DNA of 64,000 nt, from positions 10,745,501 through 10,809,500 of the forward strand of contig CM034128.1 of NCBI GenBank assembly GCA_019914995.1, read 5' to 3'. The DNA comes from Acanthochlamys bracteata (lineage: Eukaryota; Streptophyta; Magnoliopsida; Pandanales; Velloziaceae). Below, piece by piece: positions 25,901-36,336 of the stretch. The position numbers and the translations under genes are program-made. The notes below the pieces were generated by a model, which saw nothing but the letters and a program-made list of their open reading frames with translations, was not told where the DNA came from and did not search any database. Each line of letters starts with the position of its first letter. Positions within the stretch are counted from its first letter, which is position 1.

Positions 25901-26646
25901 TCATGTAAATTCCTCAAACAATTACCATCAATTGTCAGAATGTTGAATGGTGGGCTTGATGATCTTGCACTATTCTCAAGGGAAGAATGTTCTTCATCCA
26001 AACCCACACCATGAAGAGACAAAGAATTCCTATATGGTTCATGTATACAATCCTGCAGCAATTTTAGAAGGATGATAAAGAGTGTGTCTTTTTTTGATAA
26101 GCACTACAATCTTCTTAATTGACATCAACAGCATCCACCAAACCTTGTGCCTTATAGCTTACAATTGTAGTACGGAAAACTACAAGTTCCCCAATTTTCC
26201 TTCATTTCATCTTACATAAGGCAGCATTTTTTATTAGAATAAGTTTATCGAAACAACAGATTCAGGAAACAAAGCGATTACTCTTTTTCTTTGATATAAC
26301 AGAGAATCAGAGACAACATCGTCAAAGTTCAAAATCACTAGAGCAAAAGAACTGGATTGCAACATGCAAAACTGAAACATAACTGAAAACAACAAAATCG
26401 ATGTTTTTTTGGGTCAATTACCACGGAGTTAGAATCATCATCGTCATTATCCAAGCTATCATCTGTAACGGCGTCGCGATCAACACCGTCGCTACTGATA
26501 GCATCAGCCATATCTCCACCAGCTTGTGACTCAACGGTGTTGAGATCGTGCAGCACTCCCGCTGCCGTTGCCATGAACGCACCGCCACCTCCACCTCCAC
26601 GTATTCCATAGTGCTGCTGCTGCACCCCCGGCAATCTCGTTCCCAT
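22923..26646 (-). CDS. Unrecognised plant protein with C-terminal zinc ribbon
   Basis: Eight coding exons: 26422-26646, 25926-26052, 25476-25811, 25232-25394, 24470-24593, 24326-24388, 23456-23710 and 22923-23030, giving 466 residues. From N to C: a Gly-rich start (YGIRGGGGGGAF), an acidic Asp-rich stretch (DNDDDDSNS), a well-structured middle part of about 165 residues beginning SPIETARSRFLQIFVDHFI, a Gln/His/Pro-rich low-complexity region, and a final zinc-ribbon-like pair CDECGAPY and CSECGTKRLG. The four Cys suit one zinc. I do not recognise the family and give no function. A leader intron (26648-26779) ends one base before the ATG; unspliced, it would allow an upstream in-frame start. 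The 5' end faces the YceD gene. Confidence 0.85.
24922..24959. repeat. Short tandem direct repeat in intron
   Basis: A unit of about 19-20 bases (aatctagctacattatac) occurs twice in direct succession inside an intron of the zinc-ribbon gene. Confidence 0.7.
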
Positions 26647-27055
26647 CCTGCAATCAATCGATAGATAGAAGATGGAGTTCTTCGAGCCATTGTTAATCTC
26701 ATAAGCACATTGAATCTTTGAAAGAGAAATCAAATCGTTTTTGCAATTTTTTTGAAGAAAGAGAGGGAATATTACGAACCTGACGGCTGGAGAAAGTAAG
26801 AAGATCCGAACCTGGCAGCGGCGGTTCCCAAACCTGCAGCTCTGCGCCTGAAAATTATCTTTCCAATTTACCGTATTACCCTTCTATAAAGATATTCTTT
26901 TTTTTTTCTTCGGAAGTCCAGAACAGAAGGAAAAAGAAAAAGATATTGAAACTTTATCCATTCAATTCAATTCATTTCTTTCGTTGTTCTTAAAACCTCT
27001 TCAAAACCCAACAAATTTCTGCAGAAAATTCAAAGAATTTGAGGTGGAAAACAAC
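26647..27055. promoter_or_regulatory. Bidirectional promoter between zinc-ribbon gene and YceD gene
   Basis: The two divergent ATGs are 409 bases apart. Subtracting the leader intron of the zinc-ribbon gene (26648-26779, donor CAG/GTTCG, acceptor TTGCAG), fewer than 280 bases remain for both leaders and promoters. No convincing TATA box was seen for either gene. Confidence 0.55.
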
Positions 27056-29096
27056 ATGTCTTCCCTTCTTTATCAATCCATCTTCTTGAACTTCTCTTCA
27101 TCTTCTTATTCTTGTGCTTCCCTGAAACAAAACCAACAAAATTTTTTTAATCCAATTCAACTGCAACCCATCAAGATCCCTCTGAAAATTTCACAAAAAC
27201 TTCCATTTAATTCCACCATTTTTACTAAAATCCAATCTTTTTCAACTACAAACACTTCATTCATCACTGACTTTGGCGAAGGTTTGAACTCCGGCGACGA
27301 CGGTGAACTTGATTCTGGGTCGCCATGGGAGGGAGCGGTGGTTTATCGCCGGGATGCGGCGGTTGGACACGTGGAGTATTGCACAACTCTTGAGCGCCTT
27401 GGACTCGGGAAGCTCTCTTCGTTATTGTCGATTTCTCGGGCTTCGGCAATGGGTATTCGTTTGCCGGCGAGAAAATTGAAGGATTCTGATAAAGGAGATG
27501 GGACGCCGGTGCTTGTTTCAGTTGACGTGACGAGAAGGAAACGAAGGCTGAAGCTTGATGGAGTTGTGAGGACAGTCATCACCCTTGGTTGCAACAGGTT
27601 GGCGATTGATTCGTTATCTTGTTTTTTGAAAAAATATTTTGATTTTGGGATAGTTTATGTGTTACATTTTAAGATAGTTATGTAGTTTGGCTATGATTTG
27701 TAATTCTTGATTCTAGTGGATTTATAGTTCCGGTAGACAGGATAGACAATTTGTGAGTGCAACTGCTTGTGTCAAGAGTGAGTGGCTCCAGTAGTGTAGT
27801 TGGTTTGTCTGATTAAAAGAAATCATGTTTATGTGAGGTTAATGTGGAGGTGACTGGAGGTGCATAAGCCTGCTGGATTTTCGTGAGAGTCGATCATGTG
27901 AAATGGAAAGTGATTTTACAGTAGATAGCTAGCAGTATTTGATGTTTACTCAAGGAGCAGAAAACTTGATTATTTTACTAGAAATAACAGGTGTTGTGTT
28001 ATTTGAGTCACTAGAATTGATGTTTATGTTCAGTTGATGTGGAGGTGGATGACTGGAGATTTGTAAGCCTGTTGGATTTTCATGAGCATCGATCATGTGA
28101 AATGGAAAGTGATTTACAGTAGATAGATAGAAGTATTTGATGATCCAGAAGGAGCAGAAAATTTGATTATTTTACTAGAAATAATAGGTGTTGTGTTATT
28201 GAACCACTAGTACATCCTGCCTTGTTGAAAAATGGTGCAATAGAGAAAAAGGCAAGCTAACAAGGGAGGATTAACCTCTTGAAACGAAAGGTATGTCTGT
28301 TTGCTACATGATTTGCTTCTCGTAGTTCTAGTAAGCCAAAATTTCTCATAATGGAAATGTTACTCTGTTAGTGAATTTAGAGTATAAATCGTGAGAGTGA
28401 AATTTTAATTATCCACAATAGTTTAAAGTAGCATGTTGTGCCTCACGTCTGTAGAACTGTTTCAAAGGATCAATCCATGTGGTTGTGTTGTCTGATAGAT
28501 ATCCTTGTAACCTTGTTATTTTACTTCATGTTGTTGGAGTGAACAATACTGAAGCTATTCTTCAGTTGTAACTTCTCTAGTGAAATAGTTCGTGACTATT
28601 GTTGTCCTATAGTTATCAGCTTCTTCTACAAGTAAAATTTACTATACTTTTGCTGATTTGCCCCTACTTTTTTATGTTTAGATGTGCTGGACCAGCTGCT
28701 GAATGTGTATTCTCGAACTTCACTCTTCTTCTGACCGAGGATCGAGTAGAGGAACCTGATGAGATAAACATGGGAGTGATATATGGAGAAGACAAGTTGA
28801 AGTCATGTACTGGGGGTAACAATGAAGATGAGGAGGCCGATGAAATATTGATCGACTTGGAAGACTGCTTATATTTTCCCCCTGAGGAGAAAGAAATTGA
28901 TATTTCCAAGCATATACGGGACATTGTGCACTTAGAGATCACAATCAATGCCATATGTGATCCAAACTGCAAAGGCTTATGTCTGAAATGTGGAACGGAT
29001 CTGAACAAGAGTAGGTGCAATTGCAGCAAAGATGCTGTAGAGGAACAGCAATATGGACCTCTAAAGGGCCTGAGGAAACAAATGCAGAGAACATAA
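27056..29096 (+). CDS. YceD/DUF177 homologue, probably chloroplast rRNA accumulation protein
   Basis: Two exons, 27056-27597 and 28682-29096, joined in phase 2 (Asn-Arg junction), encode 318 residues. The first ATG in frame is at 27056. The N-terminal 60 or so residues are rich in Ser, Phe and Asn and nearly free of acidic residues, as in a chloroplast transit peptide. The central part holds CAGPAAECVFSNFTLLLTE, and the C-terminal part holds the DUF177 cysteine motif CDPNCKGLCLKCGTDLN followed by CNC. Bacterial YceD lies beside rpmF, and the plant homologue is reported to be needed for chloroplast 23S rRNA accumulation. Function here is by family. The single intron (27598-28681) carries a tandem duplication listed separately. 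Confidence 0.9.
27824..28211. repeat. Imperfect tandem duplication of about 195 bp in YceD intron
   Basis: Copy 1 (about 27824-28014) and copy 2 (about 28020-28211) share, in the same order, atgttta-tg, gatgtggaggt, aagcctg-tggatttt, cgatcatgtgaaatgg, aaagtgatt-tacagtagatag, agtatttgatg, aaggagcagaaaa, ttgattattttactagaaa and ggtgttgtgttatt. Differences are scattered substitutions and small indels, so this is an old duplication. Confidence 0.85.
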
Positions 29097-30099
29097 GGAC
29101 CAGCTATCAGCAAGAAAGTTGGTGCAATGCAGCTTATGAGGTACTGAACTGGCAGATGACTGACCTCTCAACTTTTTGAGACTCACTAAGGTGATATTGA
29201 TGGTTGGATTTCTGAATCCTGTTGACCTGTCATTCGTTATTGTATGGTAGTCTTCTAATTTCCAATGGACCATTTTAGTGAATGGAATTTTTTGTGAGGT
29301 TCTATGCTACCATAGTTTTGATTGAGAATCATTCTCATGAGCAGCTTAATGTCGCAAATGAGAGTTAAGGATGTAGTGTTTTTTGTTCAATTGCTCATTG
29401 TTGGTAAAAAAGTAAATTACTTGTGGTATATGCTGGATCCAATTAATACGTGGCTGTTGCTAGCTCATGAGTCTTTTGGTGATTCAATGTCTATAACTTA
29501 ACTTCAATGGCAGAAAAAAGCAAACGTTGTTATACTGTTTTTGAGCGAGCAACTCTTCTACAGATTCATGAAGGTGCACTGATGGAGTCGGTAACATTTT
29601 CTACAACTTATAGGAGTTAGTAAGAATGTAATCATTTTAATGGAGAAGCATTTGATCTCGTGAGCCTTCAGTTTCACAAATCAAGCTGAGCGTTATCAGT
29701 CAAATCTTTGATTTCCCTTGAGCTTTATGGGGCAGATCTGGACAATACAACCCGAAGGTCACCTTTCAGGTTGTCTAGAAGAACTTCTGAGGTTGGTGAG
29801 TGTATTGTCTTTCCTGCATACTTGACTTAGAAATTGTTTATGCTTATAGCAAATTTCAAGTCATTGTATGTATCAACCATATTTGTTCATGTGATCTAAC
29901 CACTGTCTACATATCATTCACATGAATGCAGTGATCCACCGAAATGTAGTTCACTGGTTTCTTATTCATAAGAGAAGCAAGAACTCTACTTTCCAAACCG
30001 AAGTTTATTGATCACAACTTGTAGTCGATGCAATCAGCTACTGGCATGCTGTGATTTTTCTACCTTGCTGCAACATTCATTTTCTGCTTCTGAATTGTC
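29097..30099. other. Intergenic: YceD 3' flank and SURP gene upstream region
   Basis: The first 200 bases or so are probably 3' UTR of the YceD gene. Beyond that there is no recognisable gene, repeat or RNA. Confidence 0.5.
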
Positions 30100-30106
30100 T
30101 ATAAAT
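30100..30106 (+). promoter_or_regulatory. TATA box of the SURP-domain gene
   Basis: TATAAAT at a spacing that predicts transcription start near 30130 and a leader of about 90 bases before the ATG at 30218. It supports an active gene rather than a bare reading frame. Confidence 0.5.
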
Positions 30107-30217
30107 GGGAGAGCCTACAACCCTTTCTCTTCTGCAGTTCTTCTAAACTTCTCAACAACATCAAGACTTGTCATTCGCATCGTAGCTTCAATTCTGATCT
30201 CTTCTCAACACGAGAAG

Positions 30218-30481
30218 ATGGCTGAGAAGTGGTTTCACAATGAAAGTGAAGATGAAGAACTTCCTCTGCCACCAGAGGGCAGTGTTGAATACAAGTTGAT
30301 AGCGAAGGTGGCGGCCATTGTAGCATGGGAGCCTGCACCCGAATTCTTCCTCATGCAAATAATGCTTGGCAGCGAGGAATTTGAATTCCTGAATCCTGAG
30401 CATGAGTATTATGAATACTACCTGCACCGGGTTGCAGAGCTGCAAATGAGGCCAAGGCCAATCTATGTCTATAACTCTTAA
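30218..30481 (+). CDS. Small single-SURP-domain protein (intronless)
   Basis: An 87-residue frame starts at the first ATG (MAEKWFHNESEDEELPLPPEG). The rest is almost entirely one SURP (SWAP) module: YKLIAKVAAIVAWEPAPEFF, a short helix, then FEFLNPEHEYYEYYLHRVAE, which matches the SURP hallmark FLNP-x(3-5)-YY-H-(K/R)V-E. SURP modules occur in splicing factors such as SF3A1 and SWAP, where they bind partner splicing proteins such as SF1. This protein has no second SURP, G-patch or ubiquitin-like domain. The frame has no intron and could be a truncated retrocopy of a larger splicing gene that has kept an open frame, or a genuine small family member. The frame stays open upstream to about 30008 but without an ATG. 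Whether it is expressed is unknown. Confidence 0.65.
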   Translation: MAEKWFHNESEDEELPLPPEGSVEYKLIAKVAAIVAWEPAPEFFLMQIMLGSEEFEFLNPEHEYYEYYLHRVAELQMRPRPIYVYNS

Positions 30482-31443
30482 GCTCTGTAAATCAAACAGG
30501 AGGTTTTCGAATGTTTCAGAAAATGAGCCCGTCTCGGTGATGTTTACGGTAAAACTTACATAGATGAGTTAAGCTTCATAAAATCTTTATATGTGTAATT
30601 TTATTTTTTAAAGATAAAAAAATAAGTTTGTGTTGCGAAAAGTGTTAAAAAAAAAAATTTTTTTAAAAAAAGCACCTTTCAGTCTTGGTGCTGGCAAAGT
30701 TCTTTTGACAGTTAACGCATAACAATCAAGACGAAATTATCAACAGTAGGTTAAAGGAGCGTTTAAGAATCCTTTTGAAATAGATTTTTTTCAAAAAAAT
30801 ATTTTTATTTTTACTTTAAAAAATAATAAAATAAATATAATAAAAAAATTTAGAAAATAGAATTTTTTTATATTTTTTAAATTTTTAAATAAAATTTTTA
30901 AATATTTATAAAATATATATTAAAAATATGAATTAAAATAAAATTTTGGAGAAATGAAATGTCAAACGCACCTTTATAATCCAAATTTTATTTTCCAACT
31001 TGTAAGAAAGAGGGCATCATTACTACTACATTACATAGGTGATGCAACTTTTGCAGATTCTAAACAAAATAATGATTTCATTCTAAGCACATCTTACAGA
31101 AGAAGGAAAAGTGCAGAGAGACATACGGCACATTTAAGAAGCTTAAATATAGCAAAAAATGGCAAACACGAACATTATAAAACCATAGATACAGGTTGTA
31201 GAGCAAAAATACGACTGGAAATAACCGAAATAGATATCTAACAATCTGTTGGCAAATGCAATCCAAAAACGTTTGGATAAAGCAGTTAGAGAATACATCT
31301 ATTAAAGTTACATTTTGGATTTTGATGCTTGTAGCTCGTAGGAATGAGAATATCTTCAAATGTGCTAGTTTCAAAGTTACAAAATGGCTGCATACCATCC
31401 AAAGTATGAGGAGAAGCAAATGCTTCATCTCACTCAAAATACC
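30482..31443. other. Intergenic between convergent SURP and CCCH genes
   Basis: Holds the 3' flanks of both genes and MITE-like copy B (30753-30975, listed separately). The region 31000-31443 is probably 3' UTR of the CCCH gene. Several short frames on both strands here show no family features. Confidence 0.5.
30753..30975 (-). mobile_element. AT-rich MITE-like element, copy B
   Basis: The ends form an imperfect inverted repeat: AAAGGAGCGTTTAAGAA on the left and, read from the other strand, AAAGGTGCGTTTGACA on the right. A TA duplication (30752-30753 and 30975-30976) is possible. The interior is nearly all A and T, and its right half read backwards matches the left half of copies A and C, so it lies in the opposite orientation. 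Confidence 0.6.
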
Positions 31444-34038
31444 CTAGTAAATCATCATCCCAACCTTCTTAGAGAAGTCATCATCATCATCCAGATCTTC
31501 ATCAACGTCCGGATGCATATTGTCATCCTCCTCTGTTCTGAAATCACCGCCTTGATTTACATCATACTCATATGCAACGTCTCTCCGTTCATCATGCTCG
31601 AAATCAGGGTATTCTTCCATAGCATCCATTATCATACCATCCTCAGTTTCAAGAGCATTGGAGGAAGGCAACTGCCCATCCTTATGTTCATCCCCTTCTG
31701 AGTGAATCATGTCCTCTTCTTCCTCCTCGAAGTGGTCTTCAGCTTCTGATAGATGCTGCTTAAAATCTGAGGTTGCTGCTAACCCTGCCTTGATGATGCC
31801 TTCACTATCTTTCCGCTGGTTCTCATCGCCACTACCAGAGACTGCACTTGTACCAGGTGTTGTTTCTCGCTTCCTCTTGAGAATAATGCTCAATGGCTTT
31901 GGACCTTCAAATGAGACCGATCCTTCTGGTTCCTGATGTCCAACTGCAGATTTTAGTGGCTTCATGTTTCTCAACTCCTTCACTCTCTTTTCGTGGAAGT
32001 TGTCCGCAGATTTTGCACCTTTCAACTCTGTAAGACTTTTGGGGCCAGTAAAGTCGAGATATTCTGCTTCATCTCTTTTAATCTGCTGACGTGAATTACT
32101 TTTTGCATCTCTAGAAGGCTCCTCATTCAGCAATCGCCTTGTTCTTTCCTGATGCCTCTCCTGGTAATTGCTTATTGGTTGGGATGGTGATAACCTGCTA
32201 TGATGTCTTCTCCTGCCCATCTCTCTTTCAGACTGTCGATGAACAGGATTATCAGGGGGTGTTCTTCCGGGAAGTGTTATTCTGCCTATTAGACGACTGC
32301 TTATTGTGCCTTCAAGGTGATAATCACGTACATCCCTGCTAGAGTGTCGCGCTCTTTGTCTTTCCTCAGCATAATTATCACCCCTGGGATATGTTTCCTG
32401 CTGGCGATCTGGACTGACAGCTGTTCTTGAATTGTTAAGTCTCCTCTGCTTCAACCGATGCCGCAAATCTGATCGATTAAACGCATTATGGTTATCCTCC
32501 CTACGCAAAGAAATTCTTTGAACAGGCCTTGACGATCTATCGAGAACCCTCTCAGATGATGTTGTCCGCACTTCCCAATCACCACGTTTGAGCACCCTCC
32601 CATTTCGATCATACTCACTTTCTCCATCATTAAATCGATTCCTTTGAAATTGTGAAACGGGCTCATAATCAGAGTGCTGATAATCAAAATCATTGGCCAG
32701 GTTTAGGTCTGTTCCACCTTGTCCAGCTCCTCTTCCGTATTCATCTTCATTATGAAAGTACTCAGGATCTTCACCATCATCATCTACAAGCACATCGAAA
32801 CCGGGAGAAGATTCTGCCAAGAATTCATCAGTCTCCCTGCCATTTTGAACGTGTTCATCAAGGGGACTAATCTGGTGAACAAGGGGCACACCAGGCTGTG
32901 GCTGTGGAGAAAGCTCCAGCACCGACAGATACTGTGATGAGCTTTTAAGGTGTAGCAGGCCCTTACCAGATGAAGTCTCCGCTTTGACAACAGGCTTTCT
33001 TGAGGGGATTGGCACTTCAGTTGACTTTCCATCAACCATCTTAGGTTGATGCAGATTATCACAACTCTTAATTGCCCGTGAATTACTTTTAAGCACTTGG
33101 TGTTGTTCTGTAGAAGATGTTAGAACTTGTGCAGTTTGCTGAGAAGTAAGACCTCCATTAATTTGTGGTCCAGAATTAGCAACTGGCTGGGAGCCATGCA
33201 TGAACAGACACCTATCACCTTTCAAGCAGGTGCCTTTTTGGAAATAATAACAAGGAACACTTTGCCTATTTGCATTGTAACCAGATGCATGTGCTGCAGG
33301 TATCTGGGCTTGTGGTAAAGATGTCCCAGAAGGTCCATACAAGCCATCAAGAGGCTGAAAAATAAAAGGATAGTTTTATTCATGAAATTCTATATATACT
33401 TAAATACCAATACATGGTAACTGCAAACTACATATGAATTCCTCGCAGAAAAAGCACAAGAAGACCAATGCCTAGACATTTCAGGAAATGACAGAAAAAG
33501 GTAAAAAATTACTCACCGGATGACGGAAAGAACACTTGGGATTCAAACAGTTACCATTCAGCCAGTACCAGCAATCTCTGGGGTTAACCCTAGCACCCTC
33601 ACTGTGGCGATATTCACATTCACTTCCCTGGAGTAAAGGACATTTTTATGTTAAAAAGTCTCACTGTAAGACATGCCTCGACTGCCGATAAGCATTCTCT
33701 GAAGCGAAACAACAAAAGTGAAGACTGACTAGCAAGCATACCAATAACAAAGAGGAAAACCACAAGAAATGAAAGAATATAAAGATGATACACTAGATGG
33801 AACTAAAGAGATTTCCTCCTCTTAAACATTGTATGTTGGCCTTTTATTGGAATTATCAAACACAAGAAGAATCAAATCTACTAAAACGCTCATTTAGCAA
33901 GCATGGGATATATAATGCAGTACTATAAAACAGATCATAAGAGGCACAAAAGGGGAATGTGTACTTTCTTGAGAAAAACCATTTGGAGCAAAAGAACCAA
34001 CAGAAAATGGGATTGGTATGAGGAGCAAGACCGCAGAG

Positions 34039-34089
<51 letters not shown>

Positions 34090-35262
34090 GAGAGAGATGC
34101 AGATGGAAAACAAAGAACTACTTAGTTTCAAACATGTCAGTGTGCCAAATTTGCAAAGAGCACTTTCAAATGCCCACCAATGGCTACATGTGTGGTCATA
34201 CTTTTGAGTTGGTGCACGTTGGATCCACACATAAAAAGGCATCATTTGTTTTCCACAAGCAAACAGAATAAGGCCCGATATTCTCGTTGATGAATGTAAC
34301 CCTATGTAATGCTAGCTAGTTTCATATTTTCAATTTTAAGTATTTCACACAAAGCCAATTAAACCATCATAACAAGGATGGCCAACTTTTGCACCGTGTG
34401 GACTGTGCTGTAACAATGAAATTATTACAAGCCGAGAAGATAACTGTGATAATTGAAAGAAGTAATACGGTAGTTAGAATCAAGCTACTTAATATGTAGG
34501 TCCAAATCTAATATATCCTCTTGTCCATTCTGCATCTATATAAAGCAACATCCAACACAATTTAAGACATGCTTTCTGTTGTTTTCTTGTCCAAGTTCGT
34601 GTGTGTATGTGTATGTATAGATATTGCTAAGCTGCACCTTGTCTACTCTTTATTAGATTCCACAAAGCTGCACCTAGATGACTAAAGGAACTTTAACAAC
34701 TATTACTCGTAATCCAGATATCAGTTTACTCTTAAAATTGCATTATACACCAACATTCCCATCAGAATTCCAAAGATCGCTTCTTTCAAATTCTAAGCGA
34801 ACAGAAATCATCTATAGAAGTAACAACCACTTGCAGTTCTAAATCCAGCATACGCTACTTAAAAATTAACTTAAAAACACCTGATCGTTCCTACACGTAA
34901 CATAAAAAACTTCTAGTTGCCGTGATTCATATGACAGAACCGATCAAATCACAAAAAGAAAAGATTAAAAAAAGAACCGAAATTCCCTTCGATCCATCAT
35001 CAATATAAAAAAACCAAGCATCAATTCAACCAAATTAAACCACGAAGACTCAAATCGAAACCCGAACCCTAGATCAGATAACCAAATCAACAACCACAAA
35101 TGTACATACATAAACAAAGAAGAAACAGAAAAACAACAAAACCTTCTTGCAAGTAAGCGGTGAAGCCAAGAAGTAAACGCAATCAGTGTTCCTCTTCAAA
35201 GCCTCCTCTTCAGCAGTAAGCGTTTCTTTCACCACCGCACCACCGCCAACCTCCGCCGCCAT
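31444..35262 (-). CDS. Triple CCCH zinc-finger protein (AtC3H17-like)
   Basis: Exons 35143-35262, 33517-33627 and 31444-33354 (all phase 0) give 713 residues. Three zinc fingers lie in the first 135 residues: C-x9-C-x5-C-x3-H (CVYFLASPLTC-CEYRH, residues 28-48), C-x7-C-x4-C-x3-H (CWYWLNGNC-CSFRH, about 59-76) and C-x7-C-x5-C-x3-H (CYYFQKGTC-CLFMH, about 112-131). The long third exon is Arg/Asp/Ser-rich and mostly disordered, with SLRRED-like and RRHHSR-like patches and a very acidic end (EEEEEDM, DLDDDDDF). This resembles the plant C3H17 type, nuclear proteins thought to bind RNA or activate transcription. Intron 1 (33628-35142) carries a long (GA)n tract. The second and third fingers are on separate exons. 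Confidence 0.93.
34041..34097. repeat. (GA)n microsatellite in CCCH gene intron 1
   Basis: About 57 bases of almost perfect GA repeat, with one interruption near 34079. In the transcript this is a CU-rich tract within intron 1. Confidence 0.9.
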
Positions 35263-36336
35263 CGCTGCTTCTTTAGCTAAACACGAAGCTGATCAATCAA
35301 TTAATTCAATCAGTTGATCGATTTTGCTTGGGGTCGAAAGAATTTAGACAACAATATCTGAACGAATTCGAGATCGATCGGATCTCGAACGCATGAACAT
35401 AGAAATCGAAGAGAGAGAAAGAAAGATAGGGATAGAGAAGAAGAGAGCGAAATAAAAGAAAAAAAACTAGAGAGAAGAAAAATGAAGCGGGGGTTTATAA
35501 GTTTTATAAGATAAATTATATGTTGTTTTCAAAACACGGCTTGTAATTGTTTTCTAGTTACAGATTAATCTGCAAAATATTTAGTTAAATGACATAAATA
35601 CCCTTTTTAAGATTGATATGCAAGAAAACAAAGACATGAGGGGTTAAGGTAAGCTAATGTGTTTATTGCGAAGTTAAGTTTGTAAAAAGATTTTGAGGTC
35701 AGTGTGCTTTGTTTTGGACTGTGAAGCTTGACGGCAAGCTTTCAGATTGTTACCATTTAATTTTTTGCGACCGCTTTAGTGTGCGTTTGGCGTACCATTT
35801 GATGCTTTTTAATTTTTTTAATTTTATATTTTTTAATATATATTTTATAAATATTTAAAAAATTTATTTAAAAATTTAGATATTATAGAAAAAATTTTAC
35901 GTAATAAAATTTTTTATTATATATTTTTATTTATTTTAAAAAATTAAAAAAAAAACTTATTTTTCAACAAAAATAAAAATATTTTTTATTTTAAAAAAAT
36001 TCGTTTCATAAATACTCTCAAACGCGCACTTGTTTGCGTCCGGATAATTTTTTGGTACTTCATTGCCACTAGCTTTTCACCTATTTACATTTGTGCCACT
36101 TGTATACCAAAAACCAAATATTTTAACCTGTAGTACATATACAGGTAGATAAAATAACCATGTTGTCGACAACTTGCTCCATAATATCTCATAATTATTG
36201 TTACTCAGTTAAAAAATTTACAATAAGATATAAAATTCAACATTTTCCTGGCAGCAACATAAGATACAGAGATGCATTGTAAAGGTTTTCAATATACGGA
36301 TACAGTTTTTACATGGAATCTCAAAATGCATTTTAG
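35263..36336. other. CCCH gene leader and promoter, MITE-like copy C, remorin 3' flank
   Basis: The minus-strand leader of the CCCH gene runs from 35262 up to about 35470, with two TATA-like motifs (TATAAAC and TATAAAA, 35493-35508, minus strand). MITE-like copy C follows at 35778-36030. The last 200 bases are probably the 3' UTR of the remorin gene. Confidence 0.55.
35778..36030 (+). mobile_element. AT-rich MITE-like element, copy C
   Basis: The left end reads AGTGTGCGTTTGGCG and the right end read from the other strand reads AGTGCGCGTTTGAGAG, giving an imperfect terminal inverted repeat. The 253-base interior is almost purely A and T. It contains the TATAAATATTTAAAAAA and TTTATTTAAAAATTTA blocks shared with copies A, B and D. 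No unambiguous target duplication. Confidence 0.65.

Noticed and set aside
33903-34271. Frames rich in Arg-Glu or Ser-Leu repeats
   Set aside because: These are translations of the (GA)n microsatellite in an intron.
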